DNA of 64,000 nucleotides from Mucilaginibacter aquatilis. Lineage in GTDB: Bacteria > Bacteroidota > Bacteroidia > Sphingobacteriales > Sphingobacteriaceae. Position 1 is the stretch's first letter, and each line of letters opens with the position of its first letter. Shown here one piece after another: positions 34,109 through 43,135 of the stretch. Where the stretch lies: the NCBI RefSeq assembly GCF_009755275.1, contig NZ_WQLA01000001.1, positions 744,001-808,000 on the forward strand, in the 5' to 3' direction. Under the pieces are notes generated by a model. That model was not told the DNA's origin, ran no database searches, and saw only the letters and a list, made by a program, of their open reading frames with translations. Made by a program: the position numbers and the translations under genes.

Positions 34109-34270
34109 ATGGCAAAGAAAGTAGTTGCAACCCTGAAAACCGGTAAAGGTAAAGAGTACTCTAAAGTAATTACCATGGTTAAATCAACCAAAACCGGTGC
34201 TTATTCATTCAAAGAAGCTATCGTACATAACGATCACGTTAAAGATGCGATTGAACAAGCTAAAGCATAA
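34109..34270 (+). CDS. DUF4295 small basic protein (ribosome-associated candidate)
   Basis: A 53-residue basic protein (MAKKVVATLKTGKGKEYSKV... AIVHNDHVKDAIEQAKA) found in Bacteroidota after rpmB and rpmG. Its size, charge and position among L28 and L33 genes suggest a ribosomal protein. I recall a lineage-specific protein named bL38 from the Flavobacterium johnsoniae ribosome that could be this family, but cannot verify it here. A terminator follows 25 bp downstream. Confidence 0.88.
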   Translation: MAKKVVATLKTGKGKEYSKVITMVKSTKTGAYSFKEAIVHNDHVKDAIEQAKA

Positions 34271-34294
34271 GTTTTAGCACTTAGTTGATATACT

Positions 34295-34328
34295 AAAGCC
34301 GTCTTGTTTTTGCAGGAGGGCTTTTTTT
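34295..34328 (+). terminator. Terminator after the rpmB-rpmG-DUF4295 operon
   Basis: An imperfect hairpin with AAGCC/GGCTT at its base and a T7 tail (34322-34328) separates the ribosomal genes from ftsY. Confidence 0.7.
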
Positions 34329-34340
34329 GTTGATTTAAAA

Positions 34341-34430
34341 CAAGAATCACGAGCGCCGAATTAGGAGTCAATACCCTCAAACTATTGTAATGTTTGTCTT
34401 TACTCTGTACTCTTGATTCCTGACTCTCTT
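34341..34430. repeat. Decayed heptad inverted repeat L6 before ftsY
   Basis: The right arm ACTCTGT-ACTCTTG-ATTCCTG-ACTCTC (34402-34427) keeps a 7-nt period. The left arm (34341-34370, AAGAATC...AGGAGTC) is a degraded inverse. Confidence 0.5.
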
Positions 34431-34440
34431 CATAAGTTGG

Positions 34441-34448
34441 TATATTTG
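34441..34448 (+). promoter_or_regulatory. -7 promoter element TATATTTG of ftsY
   Basis: An exact TAnnTTTG match, 33 nt before the ftsY ATG. It shows that ftsY has its own promoter downstream of the ribosomal terminator. Confidence 0.65.
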
Positions 34449-34481
34449 TATTTCAGCACATCTTTAATCAGCACATTATAA

Positions 34482-35447
34482 ATGGGATTATTTGATTTTT
34501 TCAAGAAGAAAGAAAGCACGCCTCAGGAACAAGAGGCACTTGATACCGGTTTGGAGAAAACCAAAGACAGCTTTTTTTCAAAAATAACCAAGGTTATTGC
34601 CGGCAAATCAACCGTTGATGATGATGTGTTGGATGACCTGGAAGAAGTGCTGGTAACATCAGATGTTGGCGTTACCACTACGCTCAAAATTATTGAGCGC
34701 ATACAAGCCCGCGTAGCGCGCGACAAGTACGTAAGCACTTCTGAGCTGAACACGCTCCTGCGTGATGAGATTCAGACGCTGCTTGCCGAAAACAACAGTA
34801 ATGATTTTCAAAACTTTGAGTACGGTAACCACAAGCCATATGTAATTATGGTGGTGGGGGTTAACGGTGTAGGTAAGACTACCACCATTGGTAAGCTGGC
34901 TCATAAACTTAAGCAAGCCGGTAACAAAGTTGTACTTGGCGCTGCTGATACCTTCCGTGCCGCTGCGGTTGACCAGATACAACTTTGGGGCGAACGTGTA
35001 GGCGTACGGGTGGTTGCCCAAGCCATGGGGTCTGACCCTGCTTCGGTTGCTTATGACACATTGCGGTCAGCTGTATCAAACGGTGAGGACGTGGCAATCA
35101 TTGACACTGCTGGTCGTTTACATAACAAGGTAGGCTTAATGAATGAGCTTACTAAAATCAAGAACGTAATGGAAAAGGTTATCCCCGGTGCCCCGCATGA
35201 GATATTGCTGGTGCTGGACGCCTCAACCGGCCAAAACGCTATTGAACAATGCAAACAATTCACCGAAGCTACTAACGTAAACGCACTTGCCCTTACCAAA
35301 CTTGATGGCACTGCTAAGGGTGGCGTGGTAATCGGTATATCTGATCAATTCAAAATACCCGTTAAATACATTGGTGTAGGCGAGAGTATGAACGACTTGC
35401 AGTTATTTGACCGCAAAGGGTTTGTTAATAGCTTATTCAACAAATAA
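34482..35447 (+). CDS. ftsY: Signal recognition particle receptor FtsY
   Basis: A 321-residue SRP GTPase with a short N-terminal region ([10 protein letters not shown], amphipathic, membrane-targeting) and N domain helices. The G domain shows [17 protein letters not shown] (P-loop), [24 protein letters not shown] and [10 protein letters not shown]. It docks ribosome-SRP complexes at the inner membrane. It lacks the long acidic A domain of E. coli. It has its own promoter. Confidence 0.97.
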   Translation: MGLFDFFKKKESTPQEQEALDTGLEKTKDSFFSKITKVIAGKSTVDDDVLDDLEEVLVTSDVGVTTTLKIIERIQARVARDKYVSTSELNTLLRDEIQTLLAENNSNDFQNFEYGNHKPYVIMVVGVNGVGKTTTIGKLAHKLKQAGNKVVLGAADTFRAAAVDQIQLWGERVGVRVVAQAMGSDPASVAYDTLRSAVSNGEDVAIIDTAGRLHNKVGLMNELTKIKNVMEKVIPGAPHEILLVLDASTGQNAIEQCKQFTEATNVNALALTKLDGTAKGGVVIGISDQFKIPVKYIGVGESMNDLQLFDRKGFVNSLFNK

Positions 35448-35563
35448 GTGTCCCACCCAAACTTCCCCCATAAAAGGAGGGCTTTAAAATAAAAATGACA
35501 AGTCTTTAAAAGTCGTCCTTACCAGGGAGATTTAGAGGGCTTGAGAACGATAAGCGTAGATAG

Positions 35564-36898
35564 ATGAATACCAAGACCATAAAAAAGCCGATACTAACTG
35601 CTAAACCCCGTGTTAACGTGGTTACTTTGGGCTGCTCAAAAAACATATACGATTCGGAAGTGCTGATGGGTCAGCTTAAGGGCAACATGTTTGATGTGGT
35701 GCACGAAGCCGAAAGCGTATCAAGTAATGATATTGTAGTGATTAACACCTGCGGCTTTATTGATAATGCCAAGCAGGAATCTATTGACACCATACTACAA
35801 TACAGCGAGCTTAAAGAGCAGGGAAAGGTTGGGAAAGTAATTGTAACAGGATGCTTATCTGAACGCTATAAACCCGAGTTAGAAGCCGAAATTACGAACG
35901 TAGATGCTTTTTTTGGCACAAATGATTTGCAAAACATATTGCAAAGTGTTGGTGCAAACTATAAATACGAATTACTGGGCGAGCGTATGCTCACTACCCC
36001 ATCGCATTTTGCTTATTTCAAAATTGCAGAGGGCTGTAACCGTCCATGTTCATTTTGTGCTATTCCGTTGATGCGTGGTAAGCATTTGAGTACGCCGATG
36101 GAAGACCTAGTTAACCAAGCCAAAGGTTTAGCTAAGCAAGGCACCAAAGAGCTGATCCTCATTGCTCAGGACTTGACTTATTACGGCCTTGATTTGTACG
36201 GAAAGCGCAACTTGGATGAGCTGCTGCGACGTTTGAGCGATGTGGATGGTATTGAGTGGATTCGTTTGCAGTATGCTTACCCTTCCGGCTTCCCGATGGA
36301 AATTTTGGATGCCATGAACGAGCGCAGTAACATTTGCAAATACCTTGATATGCCGTTGCAGCACATTAGCGATAATATGCTAAAATCGATGCGCCGTGGC
36401 ATCACCAAGCAAAAAACCATTGATTTGGTAAATCAAATACGTGATAAAGTGCCTGATATTGCTTTGCGTACTACGCTCATTACAGGCTACCCCGGCGAAA
36501 CGCTGCAGGATTTTGAAGAGATGTATGATTGGGTTGAAGAAACCCGTTTCGACCGTTTGGGCTGTTTCACCTACTCGCACGAGGAAAAAACTCATGCGCA
36601 CAGTTTGATAGATGATGTACCTGAGGAAACCAAGCAAGAGCGCGTTGATGCCATTATGGAACTTCAACAGGGTATATCGTACGAAAAAAATCAGGATAAA
36701 ATAGGTAATACTTACAAAGTATTGATTGATAAAATTGACGGTGGTTATTTAACCGGACGTACCGAATATGATTCGCCGGAGGTTGACAACGAAGTTTTAA
36801 TTGATGCTACCCAACAATATGCAACCGTTGGTAGTTTTGTAAACGTAAAGATTGATAGTGCCGAGGACTTTGATCTTTATGGACAAATTGTAAAATAA
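35564..36898 (+). CDS. rimO: Ribosomal protein S12 methylthiotransferase RimO
   Basis: A 444-residue radical-SAM methylthiotransferase that modifies an aspartate of ribosomal protein S12. The N-terminal domain carries the first cluster's Cys residues (VTLGCSKNIYDSE, INTCGFIDNAKQES, VTGCLSERY). The radical-SAM motif is CNRPCSFC. A C-terminal TRAM domain begins near NTYKVLIDKIDGGYLTGRTEYDSPEVD. The SKNIYDSE signature separates RimO from MiaB. It lies downstream of ftsY; a G/C-rich degenerate repeat fills part of the 116-bp spacer. Confidence 0.96.
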   Translation: MNTKTIKKPILTAKPRVNVVTLGCSKNIYDSEVLMGQLKGNMFDVVHEAESVSSNDIVVINTCGFIDNAKQESIDTILQYSELKEQGKVGKVIVTGCLSERYKPELEAEITNVDAFFGTNDLQNILQSVGANYKYELLGERMLTTPSHFAYFKIAEGCNRPCSFCAIPLMRGKHLSTPMEDLVNQAKGLAKQGTKELILIAQDLTYYGLDLYGKRNLDELLRRLSDVDGIEWIRLQYAYPSGFPMEILDAMNERSNICKYLDMPLQHISDNMLKSMRRGITKQKTIDLVNQIRDKVPDIALRTTLITGYPGETLQDFEEMYDWVEETRFDRLGCFTYSHEEKTHAHSLIDDVPEETKQERVDAIMELQQGISYEKNQDKIGNTYKVLIDKIDGGYLTGRTEYDSPEVDNEVLIDATQQYATVGSFVNVKIDSAEDFDLYGQIVK

Positions 36899-36932
36899 AA
36901 TCAGCATATGGGAGCATTTTCAATAATGCTTC

Positions 36933-36940
36933 TACATTTG
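36933..36940 (+). promoter_or_regulatory. -7 promoter element TACATTTG of bshC
   Basis: An exact TAnnTTTG match that ends 5 nt before the bshC ATG, predicting a leaderless mRNA. Confidence 0.6.
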
Positions 36941-36945
36941 ACGCT

Positions 36946-38547
36946 ATGGACGCTACCTGTATTGATTATCATGAAACCGGCTTTTTCTCCAAAACAGTAA
37001 CCGACTATTTGGAGGATGTACCAGAGCTTAGGTCATTTTACAGCTACCGTCCTGATTTGAAAGGTTTTCATGAATTGCTGGAACAGAAGCAGGTTCACGC
37101 CAATCGTGCTTTACTGGCCCAGGTTTTAAACGAGCAGTACAGCAAACCGGGCGCTTCCGAAATGCCTTTTATGCCCTTTGTGAAAGGCAATATCGATTTG
37201 CTTAAACAAGATAATACCTTTACCGTAACTACCGGTCACCAGTTAAATGTGTTTACCGGTCCGTTATACTTTCTATATAAGATAGTAACCGCCATTAAAC
37301 TATCGAGGCAGTTAAAAGACGCCTTTCCCGATAAAAATTTTGTACCGGTTTACTGGATGGCATCTGAAGACCATGATTTTGCTGAAATAAACTATGCCAA
37401 CATTGGCGGCAAAAAAATTCAGTGGAACGAGGAGGTTAGCGGGGCTACCGGTCGGATAAACATTAAAACTTTCCGCAACTGCCTTATACAGTATAAAGGC
37501 ATCTTAGGCCTGGAAGGTCATGCCGAAGAGCTTGCCCAAATTGTTGAAACGGCCTACGGTCAACACCAAACCCTGGCCGATGCCATGCGCTATTTGGTTA
37601 ACGCTTTGTTTGGCCAATATGGACTGGTGATTATTGATGCTGATGACAGCCGTTTGAAAAAGCATTTTTCGGGCATTATTAAGCAAGACATTATTGAACA
37701 AAATAGCTTTAAACATATTACCGAAAGCAATGCCGCCTTACAGTCTTTAGGTGTACATACACAAGTGAACCCCCGCGAGATAAATTTCTTTTACTTACAA
37801 GATAACCTGCGCGAGCGTATTTTACAGGAGGGCGAAGAGTTTCATGTGCTGAATACGGATATTAGATTCAACAAGGAGCAATTAGAGCAGGAGATAGATA
37901 CCAATCCTGAGCGCTTTAGTCCTAACGTGGTAATGCGCCCGGTTTACCAGGAATATATTTTACCTAATCTTGCCTACATAGGTGGTGGTGCAGAAATTGT
38001 TTACTGGCTGCAACTCAAAGCCAATTTCGATCACTACGGTGTATCCTTCCCCATTTTGATGTTGCGTAATTCGGGGTTGGTTATCCGCAAGGAAACCACA
38101 GCTAAAATAAACAAAATGCAGCTAAAGGCGGTGCAACTGTTTAAAGATGCCGACAGCATAAAAAACGAATGGGTTAAGAAAAATACCCAGCACGACCTAT
38201 CGCTTAAAGAAGAGTGGCGCGAATTGCAGTGTATTTTCGAAAAGATGAAACTGCGTGCCCACAAAATCGACCCTACCCTATCGCCCTCAACCAGTGCAGT
38301 ACAGGCCCGATTAAAACACGCCATTGACAACCTGGAGCGGAAACTGGTAAAAGCCGAAAAACGCAACCACGAAACATCATTGCGCCAGATTGATGCCATC
38401 AAAGCCGAAATATTTCCTAAAAACAGCTTACAGGAACGCAGTGAAAACTTTGGCCTGTACTACGTAAAATGGGGTCAGATATTTATAGACGAGTTGATCC
38501 GCAACTTTGAACCGTTAGACTTTAAGTTTACGGTACTATCGGAGTAA
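36946..38547 (+). CDS. bshC: Bacillithiol biosynthesis cysteine-adding enzyme BshC
   Basis: A 533-residue protein matching BshC, which adds cysteine to glucosaminyl-malate in the last step of bacillithiol synthesis. Recognisable are the N-terminal SFYSYRPDL region, TTGHQLNVFTGPLYFLYKI, YWMASEDHDFAEIN and VMRPVYQEYILPNLAYIGGGAEIVYWLQL. A coiled-coil stretch at about residues 410-480 follows, as in the known fold. The other pathway genes (bshA, bshB) are not in the window. It is monocistronic with a short-leader promoter. Confidence 0.95.
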   Translation: MDATCIDYHETGFFSKTVTDYLEDVPELRSFYSYRPDLKGFHELLEQKQVHANRALLAQVLNEQYSKPGASEMPFMPFVKGNIDLLKQDNTFTVTTGHQLNVFTGPLYFLYKIVTAIKLSRQLKDAFPDKNFVPVYWMASEDHDFAEINYANIGGKKIQWNEEVSGATGRINIKTFRNCLIQYKGILGLEGHAEELAQIVETAYGQHQTLADAMRYLVNALFGQYGLVIIDADDSRLKKHFSGIIKQDIIEQNSFKHITESNAALQSLGVHTQVNPREINFFYLQDNLRERILQEGEEFHVLNTDIRFNKEQLEQEIDTNPERFSPNVVMRPVYQEYILPNLAYIGGGAEIVYWLQLKANFDHYGVSFPILMLRNSGLVIRKETTAKINKMQLKAVQLFKDADSIKNEWVKKNTQHDLSLKEEWRELQCIFEKMKLRAHKIDPTLSPSTSAVQARLKHAIDNLERKLVKAEKRNHETSLRQIDAIKAEIFPKNSLQERSENFGLYYVKWGQIFIDELIRNFEPLDFKFTVLSE

Positions 38548-38579
38548 GGCTAAAAATTAGCATCACTTTCAAACAAGGC

Positions 38580-38601
38580 TCTCATATCTTTTGATATGAG
38601 A
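38580..38601. terminator. Hairpin between convergent bshC and the BtuF-like gene
   Basis: The stem TCTCATATC/GATATGAGA with TTTT loop is perfect over 9 bp but AT-rich, and no U tract follows. Terminator function is uncertain. Confidence 0.35.
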
Positions 38602-38613
38602 CTGCTTACCCCA

Positions 38614-39141
38614 TTACATCTCAAACTTAATCCATCCCTCCCCTTCATTACCAAAAATGAATTGTTTAGGTTGAATGATTTCGGCCAGCATTTCAATCGC
38701 ATCAACTAAACCGGCATCGGTTTGATAAAAATACGCTGCGCCATCAGCAATATACAAGCGCTTGTTTTTAACGGCTTGCAAATCGGCGAAACCGGGTTCT
38801 TGTAACAAAGCGCTGATTTGACGCATGCTTTGTTCTACCGATAAGCCTCGCGCCACTATCACAATCACATCAGGATCAGTCTGCTGAATTTCATCCCAAT
38901 CAACAACTAATGATGGCATACCCAAAGTTGCCAATACAGGCGTGCCACCAGCAATTTCAACCAGCTCTGGTAGCAGGTTGCCTGCAACAGTTAACGGGTT
39001 TAGCCATTCAAGGCATAAGGTACTAGGCTTCTTATCTATAAACTTTAGCTTATGCTCTATAATATCCAGGCGTTCCTGCAGCTCTTCTATTACCGATTGG
39101 TCTGTTATAGGGATAAGCGATATGATGTTATCAGCGGGCAT
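38614..39141 (-). CDS. N-terminally truncated cobalamin-binding (BtuF-like) protein
   Basis: A 175-residue protein matching the C-terminal lobe of BtuF-type periplasmic binding proteins: LQERLDIIEHKL linker helix, CLEWLNPLTVAGNLLPELVEIAGG, DPDVIVIVARG and KNKRLYIADGAAYF. The usual N-terminal lobe (about 100 residues) and signal peptide are absent. Only 100 bp separates its start from the divergent lysE gene, so the missing part cannot be hidden upstream. It is either a decayed gene or a minimal cytoplasmic derivative. The frame itself is intact. Confidence 0.75.
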   Translation of the reverse strand: MPADNIISLIPITDQSVIEELQERLDIIEHKLKFIDKKPSTLCLEWLNPLTVAGNLLPELVEIAGGTPVLATLGMPSLVVDWDEIQQTDPDVIVIVARGLSVEQSMRQISALLQEPGFADLQAVKNKRLYIADGAAYFYQTDAGLVDAIEMLAEIIQPKQFIFGNEGEGWIKFEM

Positions 39142-39228
39142 TCAATCTCAATTAAATTTTGTGCAAAGAAAGTTTATTTTAATTTGTAACTCAAAATAAA
39201 TTGGTCGCTCTAATCTCAAAAAACGGTT

Positions 39229-39236
39229 TATTTTTG
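39229..39236 (+). promoter_or_regulatory. -7 promoter element TATTTTTG of the LysE-family gene
   Basis: An exact TAnnTTTG match that ends 5 nt before the ATG at 39242. A TTG at 39201-39203 lies 25 nt upstream. Confidence 0.6.
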
Positions 39237-39241
39237 ACCTA

Positions 39242-39868
39242 ATGATTTTCCTGACGTTCATCCTCGGGTTGGTAGCCAATTTTATAGGTTATATTCCGCC
39301 GGGCAATATCAATCTAACCCTTACGCAAATTACCATCAACCGTGGTATGCGCCAGGCATTGCGCTTTATTACAGCATTTTCCTGCGTTGAATTTTTCTTT
39401 ACCTTATTTATTATGCAGGCCGCGCAATGGTTGGCCGGGCAGCCCCGGGTAGGCACAATCATTGACTGGGTAATGATCTTTTTGTTCAGCATAATGGGTA
39501 CCATTACCTGGCTCAACCGTAATAAACCACCCAAACCTAAGTATTCCGACCGCGAAAGCATTCGTTACGGTATTATTATGGGCTTTATTAACCCTATGCA
39601 GATTCCGTTTTGGATGATAGCCGGAACATACCTCCTTGCCCATGAGTGGATTTTACCCGGGTTGTTTGCGCTATGCATATTCAGCCTGGGCTCGGCATGT
39701 GGATCATTTTTATGTTTGTACGCTTATGCCCATTTTGCTAAATATATACAAAGCAAATTTGCGCTCAGCACACAAATCATTAACAAGAGTATTGCGGCTC
39801 TATTTTTTGTGCTTGCACTTTATCATATAGGCAAGCAGGTTTACCTTATATTTTTTAAGGTACATTAA
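39242..39868 (+). CDS. LysE/RhtB-family amino acid exporter
   Basis: A 208-residue inner-membrane protein with about six helices and the LysE-type opening (LGLVANFIGYIPPGNINLTLTQITINRGMRQALRF). It probably exports an amino acid or related metabolite; the substrate cannot be inferred. It lies 43 bp upstream of murF, which has its own promoter. The start is fixed by the -7 box immediately upstream. Confidence 0.82.
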   Translation: MIFLTFILGLVANFIGYIPPGNINLTLTQITINRGMRQALRFITAFSCVEFFFTLFIMQAAQWLAGQPRVGTIIDWVMIFLFSIMGTITWLNRNKPPKPKYSDRESIRYGIIMGFINPMQIPFWMIAGTYLLAHEWILPGLFALCIFSLGSACGSFLCLYAYAHFAKYIQSKFALSTQIINKSIAALFFVLALYHIGKQVYLIFFKVH

Positions 39869-39899
39869 ATGGCGACACCCGTTTAATTTATTTCTCCAT

Positions 39900-39907
39900 T
39901 ATATTTG
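39900..39907 (+). promoter_or_regulatory. -7 promoter element TATATTTG of murF
   Basis: An exact TAnnTTTG(C) match that ends 4 nt before the murF ATG, predicting a leaderless mRNA. Confidence 0.65.
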
Positions 39908-39911
39908 CTTT

Positions 39912-41213
39912 ATGGTTATTGAACAGTTATACGAGCTTTATAAACAGCACCCTGTTATCAGTACTGATACACGCAAAATTGCCCCAGGCAGTTTGTTTTT
40001 TGCTTTAAAGGGCGATAAGTTTGATGCCAATACCTTTGCTGCAAAAGCGGTTGAAGCAGGTGCTGCCTATGCTGTTATTGATAACGCTGCTTACCGCGTA
40101 TCTGAACAGTTTATTTTAGTTGAAGATGTTTTAACCGCGCTGCAGGATTTAGCCCATTACCACCGCAAGCAATTGCAAATACCTGTAATTGGGCTTACCG
40201 GCACTAACGGTAAAACTACCACTAAGGAGCTTATTAACGCTGTACTGTCGCAGCAGTTCAATACGCTAGCCACGCAAGGCAATTTAAATAACCATATTGG
40301 CGTTCCGCTTACCATTTTGAGCATTAATGCCAGCCACCAAATGGCGGTTATTGAAATGGGCGCTAATCATCAAAAAGAAATTGGCTTTTTGTGTACCATA
40401 GCCCAGCCTACGCACGGTTTGATTACCAACGTTGGTAAAGCCCACCTTGAAGGTTTTGGGGGCGTTGAAGGCGTTAAAATAGGCAAAGGTGAATTGTATG
40501 ACTACCTCAAAGCCACCAATGGTGTTGCCTTTGTAAACAGTAGCAGTACCGATTTAATGCATATGCAGCAATCGCGCGAACTGGAAAATGTGGTTTACTA
40601 CGGGCAATCGGCAACTGCGGCGGTGCATGGTAACCTTACCGGCAACGCGCCATACCTTAAGCTGCAGTGGGCAACCGCCAGCAACTTAACAGAGCACTAC
40701 ATCACCTCGCAACTTACAGGTGAATATAATTTTGATAATATTTTAGCAGCCATTTGTATTGGCAATTACTTCGAGCTATCTGAAACTCAAATTAACGATG
40801 GCATTGAAGGTTATCAACCAAAGAATAACCGTTCTCAAATTCTTAATACTGCTACCAACACGCTAATATGTGATTACTATAATGCCAACCCAAGCAGTAT
40901 GGCCGTAGCTATTGCCAATTTAAACAACCTGGAGGCTAGCAATAAGGTAATGATTTTGGGTGATATGTTTGAGATGGGCGATGAAGCATACGCAGAACAT
41001 AAAGCCATTGTAAACCTTGCTTTAGCAGTAAATGCAGATAAGCATATTTTTATTGGCAAGGAATTTATAAAACACGATGCCGGGGCAGGCAACTTTTACG
41101 AAACCGCAGATGAGGCTATGCAGGCACTCAAAGTTGATCAAATAACTAACTCAACAGTTTTGCTTAAAGGCTCAAGAGGCATGGCACTTGAACAACTTGT
41201 TCAATATTTATAG
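39912..41213 (+). CDS. murF: UDP-N-acetylmuramoyl-tripeptide--D-alanyl-D-alanine ligase
   Basis: A 433-residue Mur ligase that adds D-Ala-D-Ala to the peptidoglycan precursor. The N-terminal domain has TDTRKIAPGSLFFALKGDKFD. ATP-binding is GLTGTNGKTTTKELI, and the central EMGANHQKEIGFLC and NVGKAHLEGFG motifs are present. The C-terminal domain carries DYYNANPSSM and LKGSRGMALE. TDTR and NANPSSM are specific to MurF among Mur ligases. It lies outside any dcw cluster here. Confidence 0.97.
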   Translation: MVIEQLYELYKQHPVISTDTRKIAPGSLFFALKGDKFDANTFAAKAVEAGAAYAVIDNAAYRVSEQFILVEDVLTALQDLAHYHRKQLQIPVIGLTGTNGKTTTKELINAVLSQQFNTLATQGNLNNHIGVPLTILSINASHQMAVIEMGANHQKEIGFLCTIAQPTHGLITNVGKAHLEGFGGVEGVKIGKGELYDYLKATNGVAFVNSSSTDLMHMQQSRELENVVYYGQSATAAVHGNLTGNAPYLKLQWATASNLTEHYITSQLTGEYNFDNILAAICIGNYFELSETQINDGIEGYQPKNNRSQILNTATNTLICDYYNANPSSMAVAIANLNNLEASNKVMILGDMFEMGDEAYAEHKAIVNLALAVNADKHIFIGKEFIKHDAGAGNFYETADEAMQALKVDQITNSTVLLKGSRGMALEQLVQYL

Positions 41214-41526
41214 TCGTTACTCATGTGCCGGTAAACACAACCCCTTATGTTCACCGGCTTTACACCTAAATAATTGGAATAAGCGCACACCTAAGCGCTG
41301 CATCCTGTGATAAAGTTTACACGAGTACCCGGCCATATTGGTGAGTTAAATACCCTACGCAATTGATTGGTTAAACGCTACATCTTATTAGAATTATTTA
41401 AGAATTCGCGACACATTTACACGCCTTACTGAACATTTGACAGCTATTTTCACATTGTTATACCGTTAAATGCATGAACGCTAAGCGGAATGCTTTTTGA
41501 TTGTATACAGGTATATAGGAAAGATT
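41214..41526 (+). other. Intergenic region after murF, no gene seen
   Basis: GCCGGT (near 41228) and ACCGGC (near 41254) could form a hairpin that ends murF transcription, without a U tract. The rest is AT-rich and probably carries the promoter of the metallopeptidase. Nothing else recognised. Confidence 0.35.
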
Positions 41527-42264
41527 ATGATGAATTTGAATATGATTTTAGGCTACATTGGTACTGGCGGATTTAATTCAGGCTGGCTATTAATGATAGC
41601 TATAGCCATAATAAGTTTAATTGTTCAATGGCGTTTTAAAAGCAAGTTTAAGGAGTATGCCGAGATCCCGCTATCGTCGGGTATGTCGGGTGCGGAAGTG
41701 GCTGAACGCATGCTGCGCGATCACGGTATAACTAACGTACAAATTATGTCGGTTGAAGGCCAGCTAACTGACCACTATAATCCTGAAAACCGTACTGTTA
41801 ACTTAAGTCCTGATGTTTATCACAGCCGTAGTGTGGCAGCGGCAGCCGTAGCAGCACACGAATGTGGGCACGCTGTTCAGCACGCTAAAGCCTACAGTTG
41901 GTTAAGGTTACGTTCGGCGCTGGTGCCAATGGTGCAGTTTGCTTCAAACCTTGTACAATGGACCTTGATGATTGGCGTTATGCTGATGATTTTTTCAAAC
42001 AGTCCTACCGTACTGTTCATAGGTGTTATTGCCTTGGGCGTTGTAACCGTATTTAGCTTTATAACCTTGCCGGTAGAGTTTGACGCTAGCAGACGTGCTT
42101 TAGCATGGTTAGAAAATAACTATACGGTAATGCAAACCCGCCAAGAACATTCAGAAGCGAAAGATGCGCTTTGGTGGGCAGCCATGACGTATGTAGTTGC
42201 AGCACTAAGCTCCCTGGCAACGCTGCTTTACTATCTGCAAATACTTAACAGTCGCAGAGACTAA
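41527..42264 (+). CDS. YugP-type neutral zinc metallopeptidase (membrane)
   Basis: A 245-residue membrane protein. The first helix is at about 15-33 and the zinc motif is AAHECGHAVQHAKAY. Two to three C-terminal helices follow (about 138-165, 172-190, 220-240). The SGAEVAERMLRDHGI and GQLTDHYNPENRTVNLSPDVY segments are diagnostic of this family. Substrates are unknown. The ATG at 41527 was chosen over TTG 41497. It is monocistronic with a strong terminator. Confidence 0.9.
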   Translation: MMNLNMILGYIGTGGFNSGWLLMIAIAIISLIVQWRFKSKFKEYAEIPLSSGMSGAEVAERMLRDHGITNVQIMSVEGQLTDHYNPENRTVNLSPDVYHSRSVAAAAVAAHECGHAVQHAKAYSWLRLRSALVPMVQFASNLVQWTLMIGVMLMIFSNSPTVLFIGVIALGVVTVFSFITLPVEFDASRRALAWLENNYTVMQTRQEHSEAKDALWWAAMTYVVAALSSLATLLYYLQILNSRRD

Positions 42265-42278
42265 GCATATCTTTAAAT

Positions 42279-42311
42279 AAAAAAAGCTAACCAAATGGGT
42301 TAGCTTTTTTT
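42279..42311 (+). terminator. Terminator of the YugP-type peptidase gene
   Basis: The stem AAGCTAACC/GGGTTAGCTT with AAAT loop, A-rich before and T7 after, works in both directions. Confidence 0.9.
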
Positions 42312-42607
42312 GTGAAGTAACTAAACCTCCGATTGCGAATAATATAAAAAATCAGTAAACTGGAGGGGACTTTCTTACCCAAAGCGCTACATCCCAAGGC
42401 AAAATTTTTCTCGTATGTAAAGTTTTGTTAAGCTTAATAATGCCTAAAAGGGCCGCTTGAGCTATACGATCCATTTTGCTTCGTGACCATAATCTGAAAT
42501 TGTTCCAAACTATATTTTAAAAGAATCGCAACTAGGATTGCTAATAGTCATTAATTTAAAATTAACCTCAATAAATCAAACTGTAAAGACATTTATTACG
42601 TCAAAAG
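42312..42607. other. Intergenic spacer, no supported gene
   Basis: A 296-bp AT-rich spacer. A 40-codon minus-strand frame (42352-42474) exists but has no supporting context. No repeat or terminator was found beyond the one at its left edge. Confidence 0.4.
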
Positions 42608-42964
42608 CTATATAATGAATGTCTTTACTGAGTTCTCGTCATCTTGATTTGGATGAGTTTGCAACTGCACTTCGGCACCTTTTAAAAATGGAATATCCTT
42701 TAACACAGGAAGTATCATTTTATATAAGTTTTCACTGCTTTGTGCTTTGAAAAAGAAAACACCACTTTCACCATTTTTACTGAGTTCATAGCCATCGTAT
42801 TTCCCGGCGTTACGAAATGACACTACCCGCTCTAAAATTTCCTGTGTTTTATCTAATACTTCAAGGTTAGTAGCTTGATAGTTAAACAAAACATTTAGCG
42901 CCTGCAAGTCGCCGGTGTCTTTCTTGGTGATCTGAGGATCGGAAAAAAAATTAAAATTGATCAT
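42608..42964 (-). CDS. Hypothetical protein, 118 residues
   Basis: A soluble 118-residue protein with no signal peptide. It has alternating helices and strands, with a helix at about 34-50 (EVLDKTQEILERVV) and ESGVFFFKAQSSENLYKMILPVLKDIPFLKGAEVQL. The layout (strand-helix-strand, then helix) could be a ferredoxin-like fold. I recognise no family. It is divergent from the MscS gene. Confidence 0.55.
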   Translation of the reverse strand: MINFNFFSDPQITKKDTGDLQALNVLFNYQATNLEVLDKTQEILERVVSFRNAGKYDGYELSKNGESGVFFFKAQSSENLYKMILPVLKDIPFLKGAEVQLQTHPNQDDENSVKTFII

Positions 42965-43101
42965 AAATAATTAATTAATGTATCCGGAGTTATTTTGGAG
43001 CGTTACTCGGTTGTAACATCAATTGCAAGTTTTGTTCCTTGTTAAATTGTGTACAGTAAATTCAACCATTGCTTAACCATGCACTTTTAAACACTATCCT
43101 T

Positions 43102-43109
43102 TACCTTTG
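43102..43109 (+). promoter_or_regulatory. -7 promoter element TACCTTTG of the MscS-like gene
   Basis: An exact TAnnTTTG match, 26 nt before the ATG at 43136. Confidence 0.6.
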
Positions 43110-43135
43110 GTTATCAATTACACCAACCCTCTATT

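Noticed and set aside
42352..42474. 40-codon minus-strand frame in the spacer after the YugP-type gene
   Set aside because: Plausible amino-acid composition, but no promoter, terminator or context supports it, and the length is within chance.
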